60,023 bases of DNA from Sphingobacteriales bacterium (GTDB taxonomy: Bacteria > Bacteroidota > Bacteroidia > Sphingobacteriales > Sphingobacteriaceae), in contig JANXOD010000027.1 in NCBI GenBank assembly GCA_025353765.1, positions 1-60,023 on the forward strand. The letters run 5' to 3'. The notes below the pieces were generated by a model. That model saw only the letters and a list, made by a program, of their open reading frames with translations, did no database searches and was not told where the DNA came from. Below, one piece after another: positions 29,869 to 39,783 of the stretch; the stretch's first letter is position 1, and each line of letters opens with the position of its first letter. The translations under genes were made by a program, and so were the position numbers.

Positions 29869-31890
29869 ATGACCCAGATTTACAAATCAGTACTTTTATT
29901 CTTTCTTACAGCATCTGTACTATCACTTAATGCGCAAGATTTAGCACATAAAATTCCGGCAGATGCCTCAGCTGTAGCCTCTATAAAAGGCACTAATCTC
30001 GTTCAATTATTATCTATAAATGAATTCAACAGTTCTTTTGTAGGGAAAAAGATCTTGGGGAAAATATCAAAAAAAGCAGGTATAGAATGCAAGGACATTC
30101 AGGATTTGGGAATTGATCTGGAATCGTCTATCTATTACTATAACCAGTCTAATGATAGCGTTACTTATAACTGCTTACTCATTCCCATTAAAAGTGCACA
30201 GAATTTTGATAAGCTGTTTAGCATCAATGAAAAGAAAAAAATGAATCGTGAAGGTAATAGAAGATCTTATGTTGATGGTGATTCTACCGAGGTACTCATG
30301 TGGGATGAGCATATGTTGTTTCTAGCAAAAGCCACCTCAAAATCTGATTTTTTTGACAATGAAGATGTTGTTAAACGTTTTGGATTAGAAATGCCACCGG
30401 TTTCAAGTTATACTACCGCTCCCGATACGGTTAGCACTGAACATTATGATAATGAGACTTCAACAACAGAAGTAGATGAGGCAAAGGCAACTGAAGATCC
30501 GCAGGTGACGATGGACAAAATTAGTAAGGCTGCAAAAAAGGCCCATAAGTCAAAATCTGCTAAATTAAAAGGAGGAAAACATAGTAAAACTGCAAAGAAA
30601 TACTCCAAGCCTGGAAAACCAGTCATCATTGACGAGCCAATAGAAGAGACAACTGAAGAAATGGATTCTACAGAAACTGCAAGTTATGCCAATGATACTG
30701 TTGCTACACCATCCTATTCAGATTATTATACCAGAAACACTGCCAAACAAAAAAGAATTGTAGCCGGTTGGGCTCAGGAAATGGCTAAGAGTATGTTCTC
30801 AAATTCAACTTCAGGCTCTGTATTAGATAATCCATCCTATATAAAAAGTTTAGATGTTAATGCCGAGGCCACTTTATGGGCTCCAAATACCGGGAAAATG
30901 TTTTCGAATTATTTTTCTTTCCCCTATGGTACTAGAAATATGTCATTTTTAACAGGTTATGGAGAATTTAATGCTAAGCTTTTTCTGGAAAAAGATGCCC
31001 TGAGGATCTCTACAGAGTTAACATTAAATGAAGAAACAGCTGCTTCATATAAAAAAATATACAATGCAAAGCTGAATAAAAAGTTTATTAAATATATAAA
31101 TGAAGACAGGATGATTGGCTGTATGGCCTATTCCTTAAATTCAAAAGCCTACTTAGAAGAATATCCCAAAATGTTATCAAAAGTATATGGCCTATACGGT
31201 GATGAAGCATCTATAGCTGCCGATTTGTTTTCTCTTTTATTGGATGAAAAAGCGGTAAGTAATGTATTTAAAGGAGATGGACTATTCATACTCTCCGGGC
31301 TTTCACAAAAAGAGGTTACCTATAAAACCTATGATTATGATGCAGATTATAATGGTAAAGAAGTAGAAAAAACAAAAAAAGAAACCATGCCAGATTTTCT
31401 ATTTATGACATCTACAAAAGATACTCGCTTGTTAGAAAAACTAATTCGTTATGGCATAAAAAAAGACAAAGTTTGTGAGTTTAAAGAATATTACCAAATT
31501 ATGCTGCCTACAGATCTGATGGATCTTTATCTCATTATTAAAGATGACATTATATTTTTAGGAACTAATGTAAATGAGATAGAAAAAATAGCCGTTAACA
31601 ACTATGATTCAAAAATTTCTAAAGAGCATAAAAATCTATTACTAAAAAATAGTGCTGCATTCTTTGCAAATCCTAAATTGCTTGCAGGAAAAATACCGGT
31701 TGATGAATATGGAGAGTTTGGAGAATTGGGAAGACTAAATAATGTATTTAATGATATGGGAGCGATTTATTTCAAAGCAAATAAAATGAAGGGAAGTAAA
31801 GCTTCTACAGAAATTGTTATGACAGTCCCGAATAACCACTCCAATGCATTGCAATATTTATTTTCCCTTATTGAGAAATCAAGAGAGTAA
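29869..31890 (+). CDS. Secreted envelope protein of unknown function (DUF4836-like)
   Basis: The 673-residue protein has a signal peptide (LLFFLTASVLSLNAQ) and a start of the mature part HKIPADASAVASIKGTNLVQL. The pattern of a substrate-free lipid- or envelope-associated protein of Bacteroidota (DUF4836-like) is a weak resemblance. Residues about 205-265 are a Lys-rich low-complexity insert (KKAHKSKSAKLKGGKHSK) followed by an acidic Thr/Glu stretch. The segment GIDLESSIYYYNQ...LLIPI resembles GIEIPANIFLYNV...SLPIT in the next gene, which suggests common origin. Confidence 0.65.
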   Translation: MTQIYKSVLLFFLTASVLSLNAQDLAHKIPADASAVASIKGTNLVQLLSINEFNSSFVGKKILGKISKKAGIECKDIQDLGIDLESSIYYYNQSNDSVTYNCLLIPIKSAQNFDKLFSINEKKKMNREGNRRSYVDGDSTEVLMWDEHMLFLAKATSKSDFFDNEDVVKRFGLEMPPVSSYTTAPDTVSTEHYDNETSTTEVDEAKATEDPQVTMDKISKAAKKAHKSKSAKLKGGKHSKTAKKYSKPGKPVIIDEPIEETTEEMDSTETASYANDTVATPSYSDYYTRNTAKQKRIVAGWAQEMAKSMFSNSTSGSVLDNPSYIKSLDVNAEATLWAPNTGKMFSNYFSFPYGTRNMSFLTGYGEFNAKLFLEKDALRISTELTLNEETAASYKKIYNAKLNKKFIKYINEDRMIGCMAYSLNSKAYLEEYPKMLSKVYGLYGDEASIAADLFSLLLDEKAVSNVFKGDGLFILSGLSQKEVTYKTYDYDADYNGKEVEKTKKETMPDFLFMTSTKDTRLLEKLIRYGIKKDKVCEFKEYYQIMLPTDLMDLYLIIKDDIIFLGTNVNEIEKIAVNNYDSKISKEHKNLLLKNSAAFFANPKLLAGKIPVDEYGEFGELGRLNNVFNDMGAIYFKANKMKGSKASTEIVMTVPNNHSNALQYLFSLIEKSRE

Positions 31891-31893
31891 TTG

Positions 31894-33243
31894 ATGAAAT
31901 CAAAAAAAATAAGACTGGCAGCAATTATATTATTGCTGCTGGTTTTTTTTATGGCTTATCTCCAATTGAGGCAATACAATTCCTATAGAACCCCTATTCA
32001 TAATCAGGCAAAGGCAATCATTAAAATTAATGTAGATGGGATTTATAAAACTCTTGCATTAGATTTTATCACTCACCCTTTTTACTATTTAAAAAAGGGA
32101 GAGGAAGGCAAAGCAAGTAAAAGTGAAAAAGATAATGGGATTGAAATACCCGCTAATATTTTTTTGTACAATGTTTCAACAAAATCAGCCGGAACCTTTT
32201 TCTGTTCTTTACCTATAACAGATATTGCAGTATTTAAACGTTTTATCATTGAAAAACTCCATATCAGTTCATTTAAAAAAATCAATGATGATATAGCTGT
32301 CGGAACTTCAATAGATCAAAAGCTAACGATTGCCTATACAACTGATAATATGGCCATAGCTTATTCTATAAAAAAAGAAGATGTCTTTGATATTTTAACG
32401 GATATATTGAGCCATAAAAGCGTATTAGCTACTTCTGATATTAAAATTAAGAAACTAAAACAGGCGAACGATCATATTGATTATTTGAGCAATAATGATG
32501 TTGGCAGCATGAACTTTAAAGATGGGAAAATTAGCTTAAGTGCAGAGTTTACCTCCGATTCTTTTTTACCAATTGGCGAAAAAATTACACACCGATCATT
32601 TCCAGCAGAAAGTATATTGAAAATGTGGCTGAATGCTCCAATCGATAAGCAAATTGAAAATACAGTCTTCAAGATAAAGAATTATACATTTCAAACAGAT
32701 AGTTTGCTTAAAAACTATAAAGGATATTTAGATATTGAATTACTGAATACAGTAACACAGACAGACTCAGTAATAACCTATGATTACAATGATGATTTCG
32801 AAAAGGTTGAAAAATTAGGTGCCGTAAAAGTAGAAGTGCCAGAAATAACTATCTCATTAAAGTCAAAACCAGAAGCTTTGCTGAACCATTTAAAAAATAA
32901 AAATACCATTAAACCTGATAATACGGTTAACAAAGACTTGTTTCCGCTCTATACGATATACAGTTCAAAAAATGCAGACTATCTTCATTTCAGTACAAAA
33001 AAAGGCGACACTCGTAATAGCATACAAGAAAACTCAAATTACTTTTTCTTTCTGGAGATAAATTTAGATAAGATTAGAAGCCAGAACCAGTTTCCCTTAC
33101 TCAATAGTTATATCAGTAACACCTCTTTATTAACAGCAACAGCCAAAAAAATAAAACCGAAAACTATTCTTGTGGAAAGTTCTATTGATTTAAAAAATAA
33201 AGGGATCAATGCACTTCCTCAATTTTTAAATCAATTTCGTTAG
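31894..33243 (+). CDS. Membrane-anchored protein of unknown function, probable relative of the preceding gene
   Basis: The protein begins with a basic stretch and one transmembrane segment (LAAIILLLLVFFMAYLQL) and continues as about 420 periplasmic residues. I chose the ATG at 31894 over the TTG at 31891 that directly follows the upstream stop codon. The region around residues 80-150 mirrors the 673-residue protein before it (Ile/Ala-rich start, aromatic YN motif, cluster LPI, then Phe-containing helix). No catalytic motif is seen. It is the last gene of the operon. Confidence 0.65.
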   Translation: MKSKKIRLAAIILLLLVFFMAYLQLRQYNSYRTPIHNQAKAIIKINVDGIYKTLALDFITHPFYYLKKGEEGKASKSEKDNGIEIPANIFLYNVSTKSAGTFFCSLPITDIAVFKRFIIEKLHISSFKKINDDIAVGTSIDQKLTIAYTTDNMAIAYSIKKEDVFDILTDILSHKSVLATSDIKIKKLKQANDHIDYLSNNDVGSMNFKDGKISLSAEFTSDSFLPIGEKITHRSFPAESILKMWLNAPIDKQIENTVFKIKNYTFQTDSLLKNYKGYLDIELLNTVTQTDSVITYDYNDDFEKVEKLGAVKVEVPEITISLKSKPEALLNHLKNKNTIKPDNTVNKDLFPLYTIYSSKNADYLHFSTKKGDTRNSIQENSNYFFFLEINLDKIRSQNQFPLLNSYISNTSLLTATAKKIKPKTILVESSIDLKNKGINALPQFLNQFR

Positions 33244-33265
33244 AAAAGGAACTGACTATACAAAA

Positions 33266-33293
33266 AATCCCTTCCAGATAACTGAAAGGGATT
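33266..33293 (-). terminator. Terminator after gyrB
   Basis: aatccctt and aagggatt form an 8-bp stem with a 12-base loop; on the minus strand it is followed by TTTTTT. It also lies between two convergent genes and could slow plus-strand transcription. Confidence 0.65.
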
Positions 33294-33319
33294 CATATTA
33301 TTTAATCGCAGTTAAACAA

Positions 33320-35299
<1,980 letters not shown>

Positions 35300-35300
35300 T

Positions 35301-35308
35301 CAAAAATA
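35301..35308 (-). promoter_or_regulatory. Putative -7 element before gyrB
   Basis: TATTTTTG on the minus strand matches TAnnTTTG and lies 22 bp before the preferred start at 35278. It sits only 5 bp before the upstream ATG at 35296, which favours the later start. No clear TTG was found upstream. Confidence 0.5.
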
Positions 35309-35390
35309 ACCATTTTAACCATATAATGATAAATTGTGGATAAAATAAACTGATTATTAGGGCTATAACTGTTAACGAAAGTTAATATGG

Positions 35391-35421
35391 TTGGGATACT
35401 TGCTATGAAAGTTTATATTTG
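35391..35421 (+). promoter_or_regulatory. Promoter of the OmpH-like lipoprotein gene
   Basis: TTG (35391-35393) is followed after 20 bases by TATATTTG (35414-35421). Transcription should start near 35428, 13 bases before the ATG at 35441. This excludes the longer reading from 35387. Confidence 0.7.
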
Positions 35422-35440
35422 CCTAAATTTTAATAAAAAT

Positions 35441-36031
35441 ATGAAAAGAGTATTCGCGATCTTAACAAAACTTACTACCGGATTAGTGTTGGCAAGCTTA
35501 ATTATTTCCTGTAATAAAGAACAATCTAAATCCGCTGTTACACCCGCAACTTCAGATAAAAAAGCAGAACTAATTGTATACGTAAATTCAGATTCGCTAT
35601 TAAATAATTACGAATATTTTAAAACAATAAAAGGCAAGTTCCAGGAAAAATCAAAAAAGGCACAGGCTGATTTAACTGCAAAAGGTGCAGCTTTTCAACG
35701 TGAAGTGGCAGAATATCAAAAAGGTGCCGCAGCATTAAGTGCAGAGCAACGTACTGCAACAGAAGAGCGTTTAGCAAGAAAACAACAGGAATTAGCCTCA
35801 TACAACCAAAATGCAGGAAATGCATTAGCTAATGAAGAAGCTGTTGAAAACGAAAAACTTTACAATAAAGTTTCTGCCTTTCTTAAACAACATGCTAAAG
35901 GAAAGGGATATAAAATGGTGTTAACGTATTCAAAAGCTAACCCAACAGTATTATTTGCAGACGAAAGTTTAGATGTAACTAAAGAAGTAGTAGCGGGACT
36001 TAACGAAGAATATAAAAAAGAGAATAAATAG
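35441..36031 (+). CDS. OmpH/Skp-like periplasmic lipoprotein
   Basis: From the ATG at 35441 the product has 196 residues: a signal sequence ending in a lipobox (VLASLIISC) and a mature part with the OmpH/Skp pattern: VYVNSDSLLNNYEYFK, a long coiled coil (AEYQKGAAALSAEQRTATEERLARKQQELASYNQ) and a C-terminal beta-like KGYKMVLTYSKANPTVLFADESLDVT. Skp family members chaperone outer-membrane proteins in the periplasm. A lipid anchor is unusual compared with soluble Skp but is common in Bacteroidota homologues. A long hairpin follows. Confidence 0.85.
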   Translation: MKRVFAILTKLTTGLVLASLIISCNKEQSKSAVTPATSDKKAELIVYVNSDSLLNNYEYFKTIKGKFQEKSKKAQADLTAKGAAFQREVAEYQKGAAALSAEQRTATEERLARKQQELASYNQNAGNALANEEAVENEKLYNKVSAFLKQHAKGKGYKMVLTYSKANPTVLFADESLDVTKEVVAGLNEEYKKENK

Positions 36032-36049
36032 TATTAACAAAGAAAATAA

Positions 36050-36086
36050 ACAATAAAAAACCCGGTTAAACCGGGTTTTTTATTGT
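36050..36086. terminator. Terminator after the OmpH-like gene
   Basis: acaataaaaaacccgg (36050-36065) and ccgggttttttattgt (36071-36086) form a perfect 16-bp stem with a 5-base loop; the outer A/T part gives T-rich ends in both directions. Confidence 0.88.
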
Positions 36087-36109
36087 TTAAAAATCAGAAA
36101 GATATTAAT

Positions 36110-36589
36110 ATGGAACAAAAGGAACATGATAAGTTTATGCGCATGGCAATTCTTATCTCAAAACAAAATGTAGAGAAGTTATTAGGCGGACCATTTGGAG
36201 CGGTAATTGTAAAAAATGGAAAAGTCATTGCAAAAAGTGCTAATAAGGTAACTACAAGTAATGATCCCACAGCACATGCGGAGGTTTCTACCATCCGTCT
36301 GGCTTGTAAAAAGTTAAAAACATTTGATTTAAGCGGATGCGTAATTTATACAAGTTGTGAACCTTGCCCTATGTGTTTAGGCGCCATTTACTGGGCTCAT
36401 ATTGATACTATTTATTATGCAAATACTAAAAAAGATGCGGCAACCATTGGATTTGATGATCAGTTTATTTATGAGGAGCTGGACTTGCCAATGGAGAAAC
36501 GCAAATTACCCGTTATCCAGCTTTTGCGTGATGAGGCTTTGCAGGCATTTAAACTTTGGGATACCTCAGAAATGAAAATTGAGTATTAA
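36110..36589 (+). CDS. guaD: Guanine deaminase-like cytidine/deoxycytidylate deaminase family protein
   Basis: The product (about 159 residues from the ATG at 36110; an ATG nine codons upstream lies in the terminator arm and is unlikely) has the zinc and catalytic motif TAHAEVSTIR and SCEPCPMCLGAIYWA. The following YYANTKKDAATIGFDDQFIYEEL matches bacterial GuaD, which deaminates guanine to xanthine. TadA (tRNA adenosine deaminase) is the main alternative; the FDDQFIYEEL segment is the reason to favour GuaD. Confidence 0.82.
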   Translation: MEQKEHDKFMRMAILISKQNVEKLLGGPFGAVIVKNGKVIAKSANKVTTSNDPTAHAEVSTIRLACKKLKTFDLSGCVIYTSCEPCPMCLGAIYWAHIDTIYYANTKKDAATIGFDDQFIYEELDLPMEKRKLPVIQLLRDEALQAFKLWDTSEMKIEY

Positions 36590-36601
36590 AGATATACCTG
36601 A

Positions 36602-36976
36602 ATGGGATTTACTCTTTCTGACATCCAGAACAAAGACATGGAACTTCGTGTGAATGCATGGAATTGGCGGCCCACAATAGAATTGATTAGAGTTTCCGGG
36701 ATTTTAGATGATCAGCTGTTAAATTGGATGGCTTACAATGCAGAAGCAGAAATCACTCAGGAACAGGCCAAAGCTATCGGGACTTATATACAACAAGAAA
36801 TTTTGCCTTCGTTAGATAATAATACCCATATTGATTATGATTTAAACATCACATCAGAAATAGACACATTTGAACTTCACCGGGAAGATCTTCAAAAAAA
36901 TTACAATATCAATCCCGAGTGGCTAGCTAAGTTTGTACATTTCTGCTTTACCTGCAATGGATTTAAAGTTTTATAG
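36602..36976 (+). CDS. Conserved-looking hypothetical protein
   Basis: This 124-residue protein begins MGFTLSDIQNKDMELRVNAW and ends with WLAKFVHFCFTCNGFKVL. It has no signal peptide, membrane segment or motif that I recognise. It is rich in acidic residues, and follows the guanine deaminase after 12 bp, so the two are probably co-transcribed. The open frame and position support a real gene. Confidence 0.7.
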   Translation: MGFTLSDIQNKDMELRVNAWNWRPTIELIRVSGILDDQLLNWMAYNAEAEITQEQAKAIGTYIQQEILPSLDNNTHIDYDLNITSEIDTFELHREDLQKNYNINPEWLAKFVHFCFTCNGFKVL

Positions 36977-37060
36977 TTAAGGTTGTAAAGGAAATAGTAA
37001 ATAAGTAATTTTAAAAATCTTCTTCTGTTTGTAATTGTTACAGCTTAATAATTATGATTT

Positions 37061-37780
37061 ATGCAAACATGGCATATTGGCTGTTCAGGGTTTTATTATA
37101 AGGGATGGAAAGAGATTTTTTATCCAAAAGATCTTCCACAAAGTAAATGGTTCAGTTTCTACTGTGAACATTTTAATACCCTTGAATTGAACGTTACGTT
37201 TTATCGCTTTCCGGAACTATCCTTTCTGCAAAATTGGTATAAAAAGAGTCCGGAGAATTTCAGTTTTTCGATAAAAGCTCCCCGGACAATTACACATTAC
37301 AAGCAATTCCATAAAGTACAGGATATTATTTCTGATCTCTATGCTGTTATTATTGAAGGATTACAGGATAAATTGGGTTGCGTATTGTTTCAGCTTCCGC
37401 CAAAGGCTCATTATACCGAAGAGCACTTAGACAAAATAATTGAAAGCCTTGATCCTTCTTTTTCTAATGTTTTAGAATTTCGCCATGTGAGTTGGTGGAA
37501 TGAAAAAGTATATGAAAAATTAGCTAAGCACCATATTTCATTTTGCGGAGTAAGTCATCCCCAACTTCCGTCAGATGTAATACAAAATACTTCAACTCTG
37601 TATTATCGATTCCATGGCGTTCCAGATTTATATAAATCAGATTATAGTTTAGATACACTGAAGAATTTAGTTGAGGAAGTAAAATCTTCTACGAAAACAG
37701 AGCGAGCCTTCGTCTATTTTAATAATGATATTGGCGGATCTGCTATTAAAAATACAAAAGAGATGATAGAACTAATTTAA
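37061..37780 (+). CDS. DUF72 family protein
   Basis: The 239-residue protein starts with the family hallmark HIGCSGFYYKGWKEIFYP and has LELNVTFYRFPE, FSIKAPRTITH, LGCVLFQLPPK and the later YYRFHGVPDLYKSDYS. DUF72 (YecE-like) proteins adopt a TIM barrel; the biochemical role is unknown. Its 3' end overlaps a hairpin that separates it from the convergent DinB gene. Confidence 0.9.
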   Translation: MQTWHIGCSGFYYKGWKEIFYPKDLPQSKWFSFYCEHFNTLELNVTFYRFPELSFLQNWYKKSPENFSFSIKAPRTITHYKQFHKVQDIISDLYAVIIEGLQDKLGCVLFQLPPKAHYTEEHLDKIIESLDPSFSNVLEFRHVSWWNEKVYEKLAKHHISFCGVSHPQLPSDVIQNTSTLYYRFHGVPDLYKSDYSLDTLKNLVEEVKSSTKTERAFVYFNNDIGGSAIKNTKEMIELI

Positions 37781-37793
37781 ACTATCATCTCTT
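37758..37793. terminator. Hairpin spanning the stop codon of the DUF72 gene
   Basis: aagagatgatag (37758-37769) and ctatcatctctt (37782-37793) form a 12-bp stem; the stop codon is in the 12-base loop. It lies between convergent genes and probably ends plus-strand transcription, although the following T run is broken. Confidence 0.6.
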
Positions 37794-37810
37794 GGCTGCC
37801 CTTAATTTTA

Positions 37811-38308
37811 TTATTGTTCATCTGCCGTTGGGCCATACATCCCGGGAACGGCGATATTCAGTAATCTTAAATAAACAGATAACTGAGCCCGGTGATGAAC
37901 AATGTGATTTAAAACCATATTGCGAATAACCAGATATTTCGGCATCGTAAAATATACCTGATCGCCGCTACGCAATGTCCAGTTAGGCATTAAAGCATCA
38001 TCTCCATTACAGGCTTTAAAACATTTTACAGCGTTATCAAGTGTTTTGTCGAAAAAGGCCAGCAATTCTTCATTTGAAGTAAATATCGGTGGGGTGTAAT
38101 TCATTGTTGCAAAATCCAGTTCATCTTTTTCAATAGTTTCATTTATCCATGAGGGTATTTCTGCAATATGACCGGAAAGGTTGCTTATTGCCATTGATTT
38201 TTCATGAGGTTTCCAAGTTGGATTATCATAAGGTACACGACTAAGCATTTTACGTGTGCTTTTAGCTTCCTGTTGTAATTCTGTTAAAAATGATTCGATA
38301 AGGTTCAT
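37811..38308 (-). CDS. DinB family protein
   Basis: This 165-residue protein fits the DinB/YfiT four-helix bundle: ESFLTELQQEAKSTRKMLSRV at the start, SNLSGHIAEIPSW with the first metal His, and VLNHIVHHRAQLSVYLRLL with the later His pair. Family members bind a divalent metal and include thiol-S-transferases; the substrate here is unknown. It follows the S4 gene after 27 bp. Confidence 0.85.
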   Translation of the reverse strand: MNLIESFLTELQQEAKSTRKMLSRVPYDNPTWKPHEKSMAISNLSGHIAEIPSWINETIEKDELDFATMNYTPPIFTSNEELLAFFDKTLDNAVKCFKACNGDDALMPNWTLRSGDQVYFTMPKYLVIRNMVLNHIVHHRAQLSVYLRLLNIAVPGMYGPTADEQ

Positions 38309-38335
38309 ATATTTTTATTTTTTTGAAAGTACAAA

Positions 38336-38749
38336 TTAAAGTTCATTTTCTTCAAACCAGCCTTCCTGCAAATCATCAATTTCCCGGCGGTCTTTTTTAG
38401 TTGGACGACCAGCACCACGATCACGACTTAAATTTGGCGTTTGAAACATGGATTTATAAGCATGAGTTTCCTCTAAAGGAGTGATATCTTCATAAAAAGT
38501 AACAGCAGTTTTAGCGTCTACCCTTCTTTCCAGCAAACCTATAACCTTAATCACTTTACGCTCTGCGCCTTTTTGTACAGTATAAACCTCCCCTATCTTA
38601 ACCAAATGAGAAGGTTTTAAATTCTTTCCGCTAAACTTTATTCTTCCCGCTTTACAGGCTTCAGTTGATATACTTCGGGTTTTAAAAGCCCGAATAGCCC
38701 ATAAATATTTATCGATTCTTAGTTTTTCGGGTGCAGCCATCGTATCCAA
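38336..38749 (-). CDS. S4-domain RNA-binding protein (Hsp15 family)
   Basis: The 137-residue protein has an N-terminal S4 domain, LRIDKYLWAIRAFKTRS then KAGRIKFSGKNLKPSHLVKIGE, and a basic C-terminal tail (RDRGAGRPTKKDRREID). Hsp15 (HslR) rescues 50S subunits with stalled peptidyl-tRNA. The start is at 38749 or three codons later at 38740 (MAAPEKLR). Confidence 0.85.
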   Translation of the reverse strand: MDTMAAPEKLRIDKYLWAIRAFKTRSISTEACKAGRIKFSGKNLKPSHLVKIGEVYTVQKGAERKVIKVIGLLERRVDAKTAVTFYEDITPLEETHAYKSMFQTPNLSRDRGAGRPTKKDRREIDDLQEGWFEENEL

Positions 38750-38820
38750 ATCTACATAACAAATAAAGCATCAGCATAAAATTGGTATAAAATCCTTTAA
38801 TTTGCTTCAAAATAATAACG

Positions 38821-39639
38821 ATGACTACAGAATTAAAGAAATTAGTAGAAAATGCATGGGAAGACCGTCAGCTTCTCAACTATAATGAATATACAGATGC
38901 CATTGAACAAGTCATTTTCTATCTAGATAAAGGTGAATTACGTGTTGCCGAACCGATTGGAACGAGATGGCATGTAAATGAATGGATCAAAAAAGCCGTC
39001 ATACTATATTTCCCAACCCGCGAAATGGAAGAAATTAAAGTTGGCCCTTTTGTGTTTCATGATAAAATGAAACTGAAAACCAATTATAAAGAACTGGGTG
39101 TACGTGTTGTGCCTCACGGAATAGCACGTTATGGCTCTTATTTAGCTAAAGGAGTGATCATGATGCCATCTTACGTAAATATTGGCGCCTATGTAGATGA
39201 AGGCACGATGGTAGACACCTGGGCAACAGTTGGCTCATGTGCACAAATTGGCAAATATGTTCATTTAAGCGGAGGTGTGGGTATTGGAGGAGTTTTAGAA
39301 CCGGTTCAGGGCGCACCTGTTATTATTGAGGATAATTGTTTTATTGGTTCACGGGCTATTGTGGTAGAAGGTGTACGAGTAGAGCAGGAAGCAGTTTTAG
39401 GAGCTAATGTGGTACTTACAGCATCCACCAAAATAATAGATGTAACCGGCAGCGAACCTGTGGAATATAAGAGTATTGTTCCTGCCCGCTCAGTTGTGAT
39501 CCCAGGCTCGTATACTAAAAAATTCCCGGCAGGCGAATACCAGGTGCCTTGTGCTTTAATTATAGGAAAACGAAAAGAATCTACAGATAAAAAGACTTCT
39601 TTGAATGATGCCTTAAGAGAAAATAAAGTAGCGGTGTAG
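38821..39639 (+). CDS. dapD: 2,3,4,5-tetrahydropyridine-2,6-dicarboxylate N-succinyltransferase
   Basis: This 272-residue enzyme of the succinylase route to diaminopimelate and lysine has an N-terminal helical domain and a left-handed beta helix built of hexapeptides (VNIGAYVDEGTMVDTWATVG, then GGVGIGGVLEPVQGAPVIIED). It shows that the organism uses the succinyl branch. The 7-bp repeat follows 30 bp downstream. Confidence 0.96.
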   Translation: MTTELKKLVENAWEDRQLLNYNEYTDAIEQVIFYLDKGELRVAEPIGTRWHVNEWIKKAVILYFPTREMEEIKVGPFVFHDKMKLKTNYKELGVRVVPHGIARYGSYLAKGVIMMPSYVNIGAYVDEGTMVDTWATVGSCAQIGKYVHLSGGVGIGGVLEPVQGAPVIIEDNCFIGSRAIVVEGVRVEQEAVLGANVVLTASTKIIDVTGSEPVEYKSIVPARSVVIPGSYTKKFPAGEYQVPCALIIGKRKESTDKKTSLNDALRENKVAV

Positions 39640-39669
39640 AATTTTAATAAGTAGTCTGGAAAGGCCGGA

Positions 39670-39725
39670 AGTTAGCAGTTAGCAGTTAGCAGTTAGCAGT
39701 TAGCAGTTAGCAGTTAGCAGTTAGC
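39670..39725 (+). repeat. 7-bp tandem repeat, eight exact copies of agttagc
   Basis: Eight uninterrupted copies of agttagc cover 56 bp in the intergenic space between dapD and a glycosyltransferase. The array ends 58 bp before the glycosyltransferase start codon. Loss or gain of units would shift anything upstream by 7 bp. Confidence 0.97.
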
Positions 39726-39743
39726 AAAAATCGGGCATTGTAC

Positions 39744-39774
39744 ATCTCAATACGCAATACGCATATCTCAATAC
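39744..39774 (+). repeat. Short direct repeat atctcaatac, second repeat type in the same gap
   Basis: atctcaatac occurs at 39744-39753 and 39765-39774, with caatacgc words between them. With the 7-bp array it fills nearly the whole gap before the glycosyltransferase gene. Confidence 0.7.
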
Positions 39775-39783
39775 TAAAACAAG

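Noticed and set aside
35387..35440. Longer N-terminus for the OmpH-like protein
   Set aside because: A good promoter (35391-35421) lies inside the extension, and the lipoprotein signal starts at 35441.
39670..39725. CRISPR-like array
   Set aside because: The units are 7 bp and have no spacers; it is a simple tandem repeat.
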